A stretch of DNA of 64,000 nt from assembly GCA_965242615.1 (NCBI GenBank), contig CBDESR010000004.1, positions 248,001 to 312,000 of the forward strand, given 5' to 3'. Under the pieces are notes generated by a model that made no database searches, was not told the origin of the DNA, and saw only the letters and a list, made by a program, of their open reading frames with translations. Source of the stretch: CBDBCU01 sp965242615. GTDB lineage: Bacteria; Chloroflexota; Dehalococcoidia; Lucifugimonadales; UBA3495. This document shows, piece after piece, positions 33,809 through 41,956 of the stretch. Every line of letters starts with the position of its first letter. Within the stretch, counting starts at the first letter, position 1. The position numbers and the translations under genes are program-made.

Positions 33809-35077
33809 ATGAAACTGGTTGTCGTAGGAACCGGCCAGGGCGGGTCGAACATAGCCGACGAGTTTGTCGCTCTGGGGCATTGGGTCTGGGCCAACCGGCG
33901 GGTGCGGATTTTCACCGGTTCGGACAGCGACCCGATTTGCCGGGGCGTTTTTGCCGTCAACTTGGGCGCCGGCGACCTGTACGGGCTGGAGCATATACCG
34001 CAGACGGACGACCACACCATCCTGCTGGGTTCGACGGACGAGTTCCGGGGCCGGGGCGCGGGCAAGGTCAACGCCGACGGCGCGGAACAGGCCCGGCGGG
34101 ATTCCCGCAAGATTGCCTCGACCATCCGCGACCACGGGGATGTGTATTCTGCCGACGCTATCTTGGTTATCGCCACTACTGCCGGCGGCACCGGTTCCGG
34201 CTCCGTGGGCGTCATCGTTGACCTGCTGAAAGAGGAGTTCAAGAAGCCGGTTTACGCGATGCTGGTGTTGCCTTTTGAGAACCAGTATGACGAACCGGAC
34301 AGCGTCATCAACACTGCGACTTGCCTGAAAAAGGTGCTGGAGAACTCTAAGGCCGACGCGGTGTTTCTGGTGGATAATCAGAAGTTCGCCCGCAAGCAGG
34401 ATTCGATGGGGTTGAACTACAATACCATCAACCGGAAAATTGCCGACTCCTTTATGGACATCCTCTGCGTCGGGGAGGAAACGGACCGGCGCTTTATCGG
34501 GGAAGTGCTGGACGCCAACGATGTCATCCGGATCCTCAAAGGGCCTTCGGTTATCGGGGTCAGCCACGCGGCCATCCCGGAAGTGCGGCGGGTCAAGTCG
34601 TCCTGGTTCGGGCGGCTGCGCGGCGGCAGTGACCGGGCCAACCAGCATTTTTCCGTTTCCAAGGCGCAGATTGAGCGGGCGCAGACGGTGGTCAGTCAAG
34701 CCCTGTCCGAGCTTTCCCTGGACTGCGAGTATATTGAGGACGGCAAATCGCTCTATGACGCTCAGCACGTGCTGGGGCTGTTCAGCGGCCCGGCTAACGA
34801 AGCCACCGAGGAAATCGTGGAGATGATGGACAACACCTTTGCCGAACTGGTGCCGGGAGCCGGGCGGCGGAAAGGGACTTACCCCGGCCGCATCTCTGAT
34901 ACCATCAGCGTTACCACTATCGTCGCCAACTTGGGCGAAGGCAAGGCGATGGACCGGATTGAGTGGTTCTACCGGGAAGCGGCTAATATGATGACCAGTT
35001 CCCAACACCGGCGGGAAGGGCGCGGCAAACGCTGGGAGGATATTTCCAAGCTGTCGGAGATGTTGCCTAACCTGTAG
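33809..35077 (+). CDS. Tubulin/FtsZ-superfamily GTPase, CetZ-like
   Basis: A 422-residue tubulin-superfamily protein. The N-terminus MKLVVVGTGQGGSNIADEF and T4 loop TTAGGTGSGSVGVIVDLLKE (GGTGSG at residues 126-131) bind GTP. By eye it follows archaeal CetZ more closely than FtsZ: NLGAGDLYGLEHIP, then KPVYAMLVLPFENQ, then DAVFLVDNQKFARK. The T7 loop, which provides the acidic residue for GTP hydrolysis, reads NYNTINRKI (203-211) with no Asp or Glu, where CetZ has a DEINEEI-like stretch. So polymer turnover may be slow or absent. A membrane-anchored protein gene follows after 89 bases. Division FtsZ must be elsewhere. Confidence 0.82.
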   Translation: MKLVVVGTGQGGSNIADEFVALGHWVWANRRVRIFTGSDSDPICRGVFAVNLGAGDLYGLEHIPQTDDHTILLGSTDEFRGRGAGKVNADGAEQARRDSRKIASTIRDHGDVYSADAILVIATTAGGTGSGSVGVIVDLLKEEFKKPVYAMLVLPFENQYDEPDSVINTATCLKKVLENSKADAVFLVDNQKFARKQDSMGLNYNTINRKIADSFMDILCVGEETDRRFIGEVLDANDVIRILKGPSVIGVSHAAIPEVRRVKSSWFGRLRGGSDRANQHFSVSKAQIERAQTVVSQALSELSLDCEYIEDGKSLYDAQHVLGLFSGPANEATEEIVEMMDNTFAELVPGAGRRKGTYPGRISDTISVTTIVANLGEGKAMDRIEWFYREAANMMTSSQHRREGRGKRWEDISKLSEMLPNL

Positions 35078-35166
35078 CCCGGTCGGCCGCGGCGGCTGTA
35101 TTTTGTTGAGTTCCGGCTCAGGGTTGCGCCTTGAGCCGCTACCTGACCAAACCATTGGAGGGAAAA

Positions 35167-36018
35167 TTGAGAGTCTCGAGAGCTCCGGAGTATCGGGGAG
35201 GCGGTGGCAGCTCGCCCATCCTTTTGATCCTGGTGTTAGTCGCCATTCTGGTTGTCGGCGCGGCCGTGGCTTATTTGCTGTTGGTGCAGGACTCCCCGAG
35301 TCAGGCTCAAGAGCCGAGCAATTCGGTCCAACCGGCCCAATCCCCGGTGGCTGGCGGCAGCCCCAATTCGGGCAATGCGCCGTCGGCAGCTACCCAGCCG
35401 CCGCCTACTCCGCTGCCGGCGGCGACTACCGCCCCGAATGAAGCAATGGCGCAGACCGGCTGCGAAGCGGAGCCGCCGCGGGCTGACTTCGGTGAAGTGG
35501 TAGCCGAGGGTTTCGTGGATTTGCGGCTGTTGAACGCGGATGTGCTTTCCTGGTACAGCCTGCAACTGGACACCGGCACCCGAACCACTACCTTTTTCTT
35601 TGCCCTCTTTGACCCCGCGGGCTGCACGCTGAGCCGTACGGCGCTAATCACGGACTATACGCCGACGGAGGTCATCGACAACGCCGAGGTAACGGTCTAT
35701 TACCCCAATGCCCTGGAGCGGAGCGTAACCTTTGACCGGGAGTTGGGAACTCTGGTTTCCCGGCAGTTCTACAACGCCAACGCCCATGAACCGGGGATGT
35801 TCACTTCCCAAACCCGGATTTCCTTGTCCCAGCAAAATCTGGAGCTGACTAACCCCGATGGCAAAATCCGGGCCGATATGTCGATAGACCTGACCGGATT
35901 GTCGAACCAGGAGGGCATCGCCATCCGGCAGGAAAATCCGGCGGTGGTCGAGAACTCCTTGAACGAACTCCAGCTTATCGTTGACCAGATTGAAAGTCGG
36001 CGGCCCAAATCCCAGTAG
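35167..36018 (+). CDS. Single-pass membrane protein of unknown function, next to the CetZ-like gene
   Basis: A 283-residue protein: a short basic N-terminus, a glycine run, one membrane helix (ILLILVLVAILVVGAAVAYLLL), then an 80-residue Ser/Pro/Ala/Gln linker and an all-beta C-terminal domain of about 170 residues outside the membrane. I recognise no family. The TTG at 35167 is chosen because GGAGGG lies five bases upstream; another TTG at 35131 has none. Its position after the tubulin-like gene suggests an anchor or partner for it, with the basic N-terminus facing the cytosol. A terminator follows. Confidence 0.65.
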   Translation: MRVSRAPEYRGGGGSSPILLILVLVAILVVGAAVAYLLLVQDSPSQAQEPSNSVQPAQSPVAGGSPNSGNAPSAATQPPPTPLPAATTAPNEAMAQTGCEAEPPRADFGEVVAEGFVDLRLLNADVLSWYSLQLDTGTRTTTFFFALFDPAGCTLSRTALITDYTPTEVIDNAEVTVYYPNALERSVTFDRELGTLVSRQFYNANAHEPGMFTSQTRISLSQQNLELTNPDGKIRADMSIDLTGLSNQEGIAIRQENPAVVENSLNELQLIVDQIESRRPKSQ

Positions 36019-36058
36019 TCTGACCACACTCCGGGCCGGTGGTGGCCGGTTAAAGAAT

Positions 36059-36097
36059 AAAGACGCCGGAGGGAGTTACCCGGCGTCTTTGCTTTTG
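36059..36097 (+). terminator. Rho-independent terminator
   Basis: AAAGACGCCGG (36059-36069) pairs with CCGGCGTCTTT (36080-36090), followed by GCTTTTG. It closes the CetZ-like transcript and also faces the end of panB. Confidence 0.75.
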
Positions 36098-36131
36098 TGG
36101 ATTGTCTTGGGGTTCAGCGAACAACCCCGGG

Positions 36132-36971
36132 CTAATCAGGGGTTTCCAGCCCGGTCAGCAGGGACTCGTCCATAGCGAAACTTTCCCGATCGGTGGGGAA
36201 AGTCCCGGCGCGAACTTCAGCGGCGTATCGGGCAAAAGCTTCGGTAATGACCGGGGCCAAGTTGGCATACTGCTTGGCGTGGCGAGGGACAAAGTCGGTG
36301 AACAGCCCTAACATATCGTGCAGCACCTGCACTTGCCCGTCGCAGCCGGCGCCGGCGCCGATGCCAATGGTGGGGATAGTGAGCCGTTGGGAGATGAGCC
36401 GGGCCAAGGGCGCCGGGGTCAATTCCAGCACTACCGCATAGGCTCCGGCCGCTTCCAATGCCAGGGCGTCTTTCAGCAGTTGGGCGGCTTCGGGCCGGCT
36501 GCGCCCCCGCACCCGGTAGCCGCCTTGGGCATTGACCGACTGGGGGGTTACGCCGATATGCCCCATCACTGGAATATCGCAATCCACAATGCGCCGTACG
36601 ATAGGGGCAACATTCTCCCCGCCCTCGAGTTTGACGGTATGGGCGCCGCCTTCCTGGAGCAGGCGGGCGGCGTTGCTTAAAGCCTGGGCCGGGTCAATCT
36701 GGTAGGTCATAAAGGGCAAGTCGGCAACGATCAAGGCGTTCTTGCTGCCCCGGGCTACGGCTCGGGTGTGATGAATAATGTCGGCCAGGGTTACCGGCAC
36801 GGTGGAGTCGTAGCCCAGCACGACCATACCCAAGCTGTCGCCCACCAGCAGCAAAGGGATGCCGGCGGCGTCAGCCAGGATAGCGGTAGTGTAGTCGTAG
36901 GCGGTAAGCATCGGGATTTTTTCGCCCCGCCGCTTCATTGCGGCAAGGTCCCGGACGGTTACTCGGGGCAT
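36132..36971 (-). CDS. panB: 3-methyl-2-oxobutanoate hydroxymethyltransferase
   Basis: A 279-residue full-length PanB, which adds a hydroxymethyl group from methylene-tetrahydrofolate to ketoisovalerate, first step of pantothenate synthesis. It shows MLTAYDYTTAILADAAGIP, the metal-site loop VGDSLGMVVLGYDSTVPVT, GGAHTVKLEGG, and VMGHIGVTPQSV. The start overlaps the end of the DUF2520 gene by 13 bases, so it is the last gene of a three-gene operon. panC and panD are not in the window. Confidence 0.95.
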   Translation of the reverse strand: MPRVTVRDLAAMKRRGEKIPMLTAYDYTTAILADAAGIPLLLVGDSLGMVVLGYDSTVPVTLADIIHHTRAVARGSKNALIVADLPFMTYQIDPAQALSNAARLLQEGGAHTVKLEGGENVAPIVRRIVDCDIPVMGHIGVTPQSVNAQGGYRVRGRSRPEAAQLLKDALALEAAGAYAVVLELTPAPLARLISQRLTIPTIGIGAGAGCDGQVQVLHDMLGLFTDFVPRHAKQYANLAPVITEAFARYAAEVRAGTFPTDRESFAMDESLLTGLETPD

Positions 36972-37861
36972 CGGTTCAACCTCCTGTCATATTGGCGCAG
37001 CAGGGAGCGGATATTTTCCGCTGGCCGGGAATTGTCCCCGGCGGCGGCCAGATTCAAGGATGTTGCGGTCAAGGTCAGGTAAAGGTCAGTCAGTTCAGGC
37101 CGGCGGGCGGCAATGGCTTGCAGGTGGGCTTGCACCGTGGTGGCATCGCCGCGCACTGCCGGCCCGGTCAAGGCGGCGGGCAAGCCCAAGGTTGCTATGT
37201 TTTCCAGAGTAGCCCGGGATAGGGGCAGCAAGGCGTCGAGAGCCTGCTCCGGGCTGAAACCAGCCGCTTGCCAAAGCGATGCTGCCGCTTGCAGCACAGT
37301 TGCCAGATAACCGCAGCCCAGCACCGCCGCCGCATGGTACAAAGGGCGGTCAGCGTCCGCTAGCTGCACCGGACGGCCGCCCAGTTGCCGGCCTACATCC
37401 TCCAGATACTCTTGCAGCCAACCGGCGGCGGATACGGCAAAGACGACGCCGGACAACCGGGACAGGGCGGCCGCCGGATCGCTCAAGCCGGCAAAGGTTT
37501 GGAAGGGATGAAAGGCGCCGGCAGTGGCCCCTTGCGGGGTGGCGGCCGCCAGTAAATCTACGCCGGCGGCGCCGCAGCAATGGACAACGCCTTGGCCGGG
37601 ACGCCATTTTATAGCTGCGGCTACAGCGGCAATAGCCGAGTCGGGAGTGGTGATAAATACCAAGTCGGCGGCGTCGGCTACGGCTTGAGGAGACATAACG
37701 GCTTGGCAGTTGGCAAGGCGGCCGGCCAGTTGAATGGCGGGATGGGGGCGGCGGCTGTGTGCGGCGGTCACTGGGTATCCCTGTTGGGCTAAAGCCATAG
37801 CCAAGCCGCTGCCCAGCGCGCCGATGCCGATAAAACCGATACGGGGTTCTTCGCTATTCAT
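36959..37861 (-). CDS. Rossmann-fold and DUF2520 domain protein, possible ketopantoate reductase
   Basis: A 300-residue protein with an N-terminal NAD(P)-binding domain (IGFIGIGALGSGLAMALAQQG) and the C-terminal helical DUF2520 domain (YHAAAVLGCGYLATVLQAA). HCCGAAGVDLL and GAFHPFQTFAG between them are family hallmarks. It overlaps panB by 13 bases and the peptidase gene by eight. In many genomes this family sits beside pan genes, and no panE is visible here, so it may reduce ketopantoate; this is an inference. The ATG at 37861 is chosen over a longer frame whose extra part overlaps the peptidase. Confidence 0.82.
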   Translation of the reverse strand: MNSEEPRIGFIGIGALGSGLAMALAQQGYPVTAAHSRRPHPAIQLAGRLANCQAVMSPQAVADAADLVFITTPDSAIAAVAAAIKWRPGQGVVHCCGAAGVDLLAAATPQGATAGAFHPFQTFAGLSDPAAALSRLSGVVFAVSAAGWLQEYLEDVGRQLGGRPVQLADADRPLYHAAAVLGCGYLATVLQAAASLWQAAGFSPEQALDALLPLSRATLENIATLGLPAALTGPAVRGDATTVQAHLQAIAARRPELTDLYLTLTATSLNLAAAGDNSRPAENIRSLLRQYDRRLNRCPE

Positions 37862-38852
37862 CGGACAACTCTTTGACAGCCGGGATGCCGCCCAAGCCGG
37901 TGGCCGTGGCGGCGGCGCGCAACACGGCTTGGGCGGTAACTGCCACCGCCGCCGTGCCCAGGACGGTAAGATCAACCGGGGCGGTGGCGCTTCCGCTTCC
38001 GGTGGACAAGGCAAACAGCGTATCTCCGTCCCGCAGGGTATGGCAGGGGCGAATGGTCAAAGCCAACCCGTCGTGGCTGACCCGGGACAGGAAATTAGCT
38101 TCCTCTTTAGTTAGCCCGGCGTCGGTGGCAACTACGCCAATCGTGGTGTTGGTCAAGGGGCTGTCGTCAGCTTCGGGATGGGCGAAATCCAGGGACGTTT
38201 TGCCGGTCAGCCAATCCATTGCGCTGATAAAGCCCGGCCCGGATTCCCGCCGGGGGCCGGCGATGATTTGCCCAGTGCGGTGGTCAACGATGTCTCCGTA
38301 GGCGTTGACAGCAACGAGGGCGGCGACGGTGATGCCACTGGGCAGGGTGATAGCGGCGGAACCGATGCCGGCCTTTACCGCTTGGGACAAGCCCAAGATT
38401 TTGCCGACGGTGGCGCCAGTGCCAGCCCCAACGCTGCCCTCGGCTACCGGCTCCAGCCCGGCGGCTGCGGCTGCGGTGTAGCCGGCGGCCGCATCAGGAC
38501 GCACGGCGGCGGTTATCAATCCCAAGTCAAAGAGGATGGCGGCGGATACTATCGGCACCAGAGCCGGGCCGACTGGTAAGCCGATGCCTTGCTCCTCGAG
38601 GTAGCGGACTACTCCGGCGGCGGCATCCAGCCCAAAGGCGCTGCCACCGCTGAGCAGGATGGCGTGCACCCGGTCAACCCGGCGCATTGGTTGGAGCAGT
38701 TCGGTTTCGCGGGTGCCTGGCGAGCCGCCGCGTACATCTACGCCGGCCACTGCGCCTCGACGGCAGAGAATGACGGTGCAGCCGGTAGCGTTGGCCCGGT
38801 CGGTGTAGTGGCCTACTTCCAACCCAGTTACGGAGGTGATGGTAGTATTCAA
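37854..38852 (-). CDS. P1-family (DmpA/BapA-type, S58) peptidase
   Basis: A 332-residue Ntn-type self-processing aminopeptidase. It shows LLSGGSAFGLDAAAGVV, the oxyanion region GSVGAGTGATVGKILG and the cleavage site in PLTNTTIGVVATDAGLT, where a Thr rather than Ser would become the N-terminal nucleophile of the beta chain. Ser and Thr both occur in the family. The start is a TTG with GGAGG ten bases upstream; it overlaps the stop of a possible 49-codon leader frame. First recognised enzyme of the operon with DUF2520 and panB. Confidence 0.88.
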   Translation of the reverse strand: MNTTITSVTGLEVGHYTDRANATGCTVILCRRGAVAGVDVRGGSPGTRETELLQPMRRVDRVHAILLSGGSAFGLDAAAGVVRYLEEQGIGLPVGPALVPIVSAAILFDLGLITAAVRPDAAAGYTAAAAAGLEPVAEGSVGAGTGATVGKILGLSQAVKAGIGSAAITLPSGITVAALVAVNAYGDIVDHRTGQIIAGPRRESGPGFISAMDWLTGKTSLDFAHPEADDSPLTNTTIGVVATDAGLTKEEANFLSRVSHDGLALTIRPCHTLRDGDTLFALSTGSGSATAPVDLTVLGTAAVAVTAQAVLRAAATATGLGGIPAVKELSDE

Positions 38853-38998
38853 GCTGCCCGGACCTCCTGAGGAAAGTAAGCAGCCAACCCGGCCGGGACA
38901 AATTCGGGCAAAAAGAAAGCCACACCAAAAGACGGCGCAGCTAACTTGACTGACGCAAAAAGGGAAACTGCTTCAATTTTGGCCGTCTCGGTCAACAT
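38849..38998 (-). CDS. Possible small coupled ORF upstream of the P1 peptidase gene
   Basis: A 49-codon frame (MLTETAKIEAVSLFASVKLA...) starting at an ATG about 75 bases after a good promoter and ending TGA inside the TTGA overlap with the peptidase start. The overlap is the type seen in coupled genes. The peptide is hydrophobic and neutral, and I recognise no family. It may be a leader peptide or chance. Confidence 0.3.
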   Translation of the reverse strand: MLTETAKIEAVSLFASVKLAAPSFGVAFFLPEFVPAGLAAYFPQEVRAA

Positions 38999-39080
38999 CG
39001 GATCCCAGCGGCCCGCCGGATTTAGAGGATAGATTGCTTTGCCGGTGGCTAACCCCCCTTGCGGGTGGATTGCCGGGACA

Positions 39081-39109
39081 ATTTTACGAAGGGATAAGGC
39101 CGGTGTCAA
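39081..39109 (-). promoter_or_regulatory. Promoter of the P1 peptidase-DUF2520-panB operon
   Basis: On the minus strand, TTGACA (39104-39109), 17 bases, TAAAAT (39081-39086). The leader before the peptidase TTG is about 220 bases, longer than usual. Confidence 0.7.
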
Positions 39110-39125
39110 GGCGGCGGCAGCTGAT

Positions 39126-40385
39126 TTAGAGCAAGGGCGGAGCGTCTGTTGCCGTTTCCTCAGCGGCAATCAGCTTTTCAGCGTAGTTGATTATTTTTTC
39201 CTGCCGTTGGGCTTCGGTATCCCGGCTTTCCAGGTAGAGGCGCAGGACTTGCAACGGCTGCAAGCCTTCGGCCGTATTCCCGGCAAGGCGGGGGCGGTGG
39301 GTATTTCCCACTTCCCGGTTGATGGCGGCGATGTAATGGGCCGGGGCTAAGGCTTCCCGGATTTCATTCTCCCGGAGCAAGGGTTCCGCTTCAGCCGGCA
39401 GTTTTATCCGGACCCGGACCACAGCATCAGCAAGGTCTCGGCGGGTAATGGCGCGTAGTACGGCCGCCGTTGGTTCCGGGTCCCCCGGCATAACCGATAC
39501 ATCAATAGTAACAAAGGGACGGGCTCGGACCGGCTGAAATCGGAAGTCAACCATTCGCTGCCCCCGGGGCGCTGCCGGGTCTAAATCAACGATACAGAAA
39601 CCCTTTTCATCCCTTTCCTCGGAAAAATCTACCCGCTGCAAGCTGCCGGAATAGACCACCATCGGCGGCTCCCGGCGGATTATCTGGTGTTTATGGATAT
39701 GACCCAAGGCAACATAATCGAGTTCCGGGCGATGCACTGCGCTGGCCAGTAGCACATGGTCATTGCCCAGCATCATTGACCGCTCGGTACCGACGGTCGC
39801 GCCGTTGATAGTGACATGACCGGTCAGGATGGCAGGAATAGCCGGGTCGAGTTCGTCGATACGGGCGGCAATAGCTTCAGTCATCCGCCGCTCCATTTCC
39901 GCTCGCACTTCGTCGATATTCAGGCCGCGGGATTCCTCCTGGGACAGCAACCCACCCCGGCGCGGCCAGGGTACGGCGATAATCTGGAGCGGCCCGGCCG
40001 GTGTGTCGATATTGTAAGTCTGAAGGCTGCTGCCAATGTGGACGCCCGGTACGGCCAAGGTCGGGAAAATCTCCACGGCATTGGCGCGACTGCCGGAGTT
40101 GGGCAGGTCGTGATTGCCGACCAGCAGGAATACCGGGATGCCGGCGGCGGAGATGCGATGAATGCGGCGGGCAAACTCCCGCTGGTGGGTTTGGGACGGG
40201 TCGCGGCCCTTATACACATCTCCAGCCAGCAGTACCAAATCTACCCCTTGGTTCAGAGCAAACGCGACGACTTGCTCCAGAGAATCTAGAAAATCGCCCA
40301 GCCGGGTGGAAAGGCCGGTAGCCGGGTCGATGCGGCCATAGTTCTCGACGCCAATGTGCAGGTCGGAAAAGTGCAGGATACGCAT
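39126..40385 (-). CDS. Metallophosphoesterase, SbcD/Mre11-type nuclease
   Basis: A 419-residue nuclease subunit. All metal-binding motifs are present: FSDLHIG, LLAGDVYKGRDPS, VGNHDLP, LTGHVTING and LGHIHKHQ. Residues 260-419 form the capping and C-terminal dimer or ATPase-binding region. With the SMC-like ATPase SbcC it would trim hairpins and blocked DNA ends, but no sbcC gene is next to it. The start at 40385 is set by the conserved MRILHFSDLHIG; the longer frame upstream has no ribosome site. The 5' end faces a divergent gene. Confidence 0.88.
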   Translation of the reverse strand: MRILHFSDLHIGVENYGRIDPATGLSTRLGDFLDSLEQVVAFALNQGVDLVLLAGDVYKGRDPSQTHQREFARRIHRISAAGIPVFLLVGNHDLPNSGSRANAVEIFPTLAVPGVHIGSSLQTYNIDTPAGPLQIIAVPWPRRGGLLSQEESRGLNIDEVRAEMERRMTEAIAARIDELDPAIPAILTGHVTINGATVGTERSMMLGNDHVLLASAVHRPELDYVALGHIHKHQIIRREPPMVVYSGSLQRVDFSEERDEKGFCIVDLDPAAPRGQRMVDFRFQPVRARPFVTIDVSVMPGDPEPTAAVLRAITRRDLADAVVRVRIKLPAEAEPLLRENEIREALAPAHYIAAINREVGNTHRPRLAGNTAEGLQPLQVLRLYLESRDTEAQRQEKIINYAEKLIAAEETATDAPPLL

Positions 40386-40493
40386 ACGGGAACCTCTGCT
40401 GTGGTTAAGGGGTAGCGGGTTTTGCGGCCGGCGGTTGGCGGCCGCCGGCAAGCGGTGATTATACCGGATGTTGCCGGCGGTTGCCGGCAATCA

Positions 40494-40523
40494 TTGACAA
40501 AAATATGGCAAAGTTAATAGAAT
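40494..40523 (+). promoter_or_regulatory. Promoter of the zinc-ribbon gene
   Basis: TTGACA (40494-40499), 18 bases, TAGAAT (40518-40523). On the other strand, a TATAAT (about 40457-40462) probably serves sbcD, so this is a divergent promoter region. Confidence 0.6.
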
Positions 40524-40571
40524 TGACCCGGCAACAAGAGAACTAATCACCAGAAGTTACAGGCGGGTTAA

Positions 40572-41273
40572 ATGACTACCATCAAGCAGTTGTATTCCCT
40601 TCAGGAAGTGGACTTGGCCTTGGACGAAGTCAACGGCCGCATCGCCGAAGTAGAGCAGGAACTGGAAACCCGCCTTTCCTTGGGCGAGATTGAGGAAGCT
40701 CTGGAACAAGGCCGCGTCCGTTTGCAGGAAATCCAGTCCTTGCACCGGGACGCGCAGCAGGAAGCGGAGCGGCTGCGGGAGCGGGCCTTTAACTTGGACG
40801 CGCAGCTTTACAGCGGGGACATTACCAATCCCCGGGAACTGGAAACCCTGCAAATGGAGTCCAACAACACCAAGTACTCGTTGGAACAGCAGGATGTGCG
40901 GCTGCTGGAGTTTTCTTTGCAAGCGGAGGATACCCGCCACCGCATTGAAACCTTGGAGCAGCAGTTTGCGGATACGCAGACCGCGTGGAGTAGCCGCCAA
41001 ACCGAGCTGTGGGTGCAGCTGGAGGAATTGACCGAGCGACAGGCAACCTTGACCGCGGAGCGGAAAAATATGGCGTCCGGGGTGGATGCGGTGGAATTGA
41101 CCCGCTACGAAGGGCTGCGGAAAAGCAAGGGCGGGCAAGCGGTGTCCCGGGTAATGCGCGGCTTGTGCTTGGCTTGCCGAATGTCCCTGCCGACCCAGCA
41201 TTTGCAGCGGGTTCGTTCCGGCCGCCAAACGGTGCTGTGCAACAGTTGCGGGCGGATGCTGCTGCCGGGGTAG
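40572..41273 (+). CDS. Coiled-coil protein with C-terminal zinc ribbon (CT398-like)
   Basis: A 233-residue protein. Residues 1-180 form a long antiparallel coiled coil with the NPRELETLQMES turn typical of this family. Residues 195-233 form a C4 zinc ribbon: CLACRMSLP then LCNSCGRMLLP. Members are common next to RNase P RNA or RNase H genes in many phyla, and a nucleic-acid or secretion-related scaffold role has been proposed. Here the RNase P RNA gene follows directly after a terminator, which fits that pattern. Confidence 0.85.
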   Translation: MTTIKQLYSLQEVDLALDEVNGRIAEVEQELETRLSLGEIEEALEQGRVRLQEIQSLHRDAQQEAERLRERAFNLDAQLYSGDITNPRELETLQMESNNTKYSLEQQDVRLLEFSLQAEDTRHRIETLEQQFADTQTAWSSRQTELWVQLEELTERQATLTAERKNMASGVDAVELTRYEGLRKSKGGQAVSRVMRGLCLACRMSLPTQHLQRVRSGRQTVLCNSCGRMLLPG

Positions 41274-41306
41274 GAAAGCAGCCAAGCCAGTCTATGGCTA
41301 ACCGTT

Positions 41307-41337
41307 AAGGACGGGTATCCCACCTGTCCTTTGTTAT
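41307..41337 (+). terminator. Terminator after the zinc-ribbon gene
   Basis: AAGGACGGGT (41307-41316) pairs with ACCTGTCCTT (41322-41331, one G-U pair), followed by TGTTATT. Confidence 0.6.
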
Positions 41338-41366
41338 TAGCGGCGGGATACCGGTTCATCCACAAC

Positions 41367-41395
41367 TTGACCCTTTGATAAGCCTGTGCTAGATT
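41367..41395 (+). promoter_or_regulatory. Promoter of rnpB
   Basis: TTGACC (41367-41372), 17 bases, TAGATT (41390-41395) with TGC just before it. The predicted start is at the 5' end of helix P1. Confidence 0.7.
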
Positions 41396-41401
41396 GGGGG
41401 T

Positions 41402-41907
41402 GGGAGAGGCGGGGCAAACCGGGTGACCGCCGCGGTGGGGAGCAATTCCTGCCGGGGAGGAAAGTCCGGGCTCCACCGGACAGGGTGCTGGGTAACGCCC
41501 AGGCTCTGGCGGCGGCTTTCGGGCAGCCGCCGGGGACGGAAAGTGGCACAGAAACATACCGCCGCCGGGTACTACGGTCATTGCCGCCGCGCCACAAAAT
41601 ACGGCGTCTTTGGCTAATTCGGCGGTAAGGTTGCAATCGGGCGGTAAGAGCGCCCGGTCGCTGTGGCGACGCAGCGGCGGCTAAACCCCACCTGGAGCAA
41701 GGCCGAATAGAGGGAGCACGAGTGTCCGGCTCATCCCCGGGTTGGCCGCTGGACCCCGATGGCAACATCGTCCGGCGCGAGGTTTTCCTTGGCGTCGACC
41801 GGCGGCAGCGTCTGCCGATACTGCTGCCGGGGGCTAGATAGATGGTCACCATCCCGCCGCAAGGCGGGATACAGAACCCGGCTTACAGGTTTGTTCAGAC
41901 CTCTCCC
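41402..41907 (+). ncRNA. rnpB: RNase P RNA (class A type)
   Basis: The catalytic RNA of RNase P, which matures tRNA 5' ends. Diagnostic stretches are GAGGAAAGTCCGGGCTCC (41456 region, P3-P4/J), ACAGGGTGCTGGGTAACGCC, GGCACAGAAACATACCGCC, CACCTGGAGCAAGGCCGAAT and, near the 3' end, ACAGAACCCGGCTTACA. Helix P1 can be drawn between GGGAGAGG (41402-41409) and CCTCTCCC (41900-41907), followed by a T-run. At about 506 bases it is longer than the usual 350-420; the extra length lies between the GGAGCAAGGCC segment and the ACAGAACCC end. Confidence 0.93.
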
Positions 41908-41956
41908 TTTCCCGGCTTAATCCATTCCTTAACCACTGTTTGGAGATGGGAAAATA

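Noticed and set aside
40386..40490. N-terminal extension of SbcD
   Set aside because: The family begins with MRILHFSDLHIG; the extension has no ribosome site and crosses the likely promoter.
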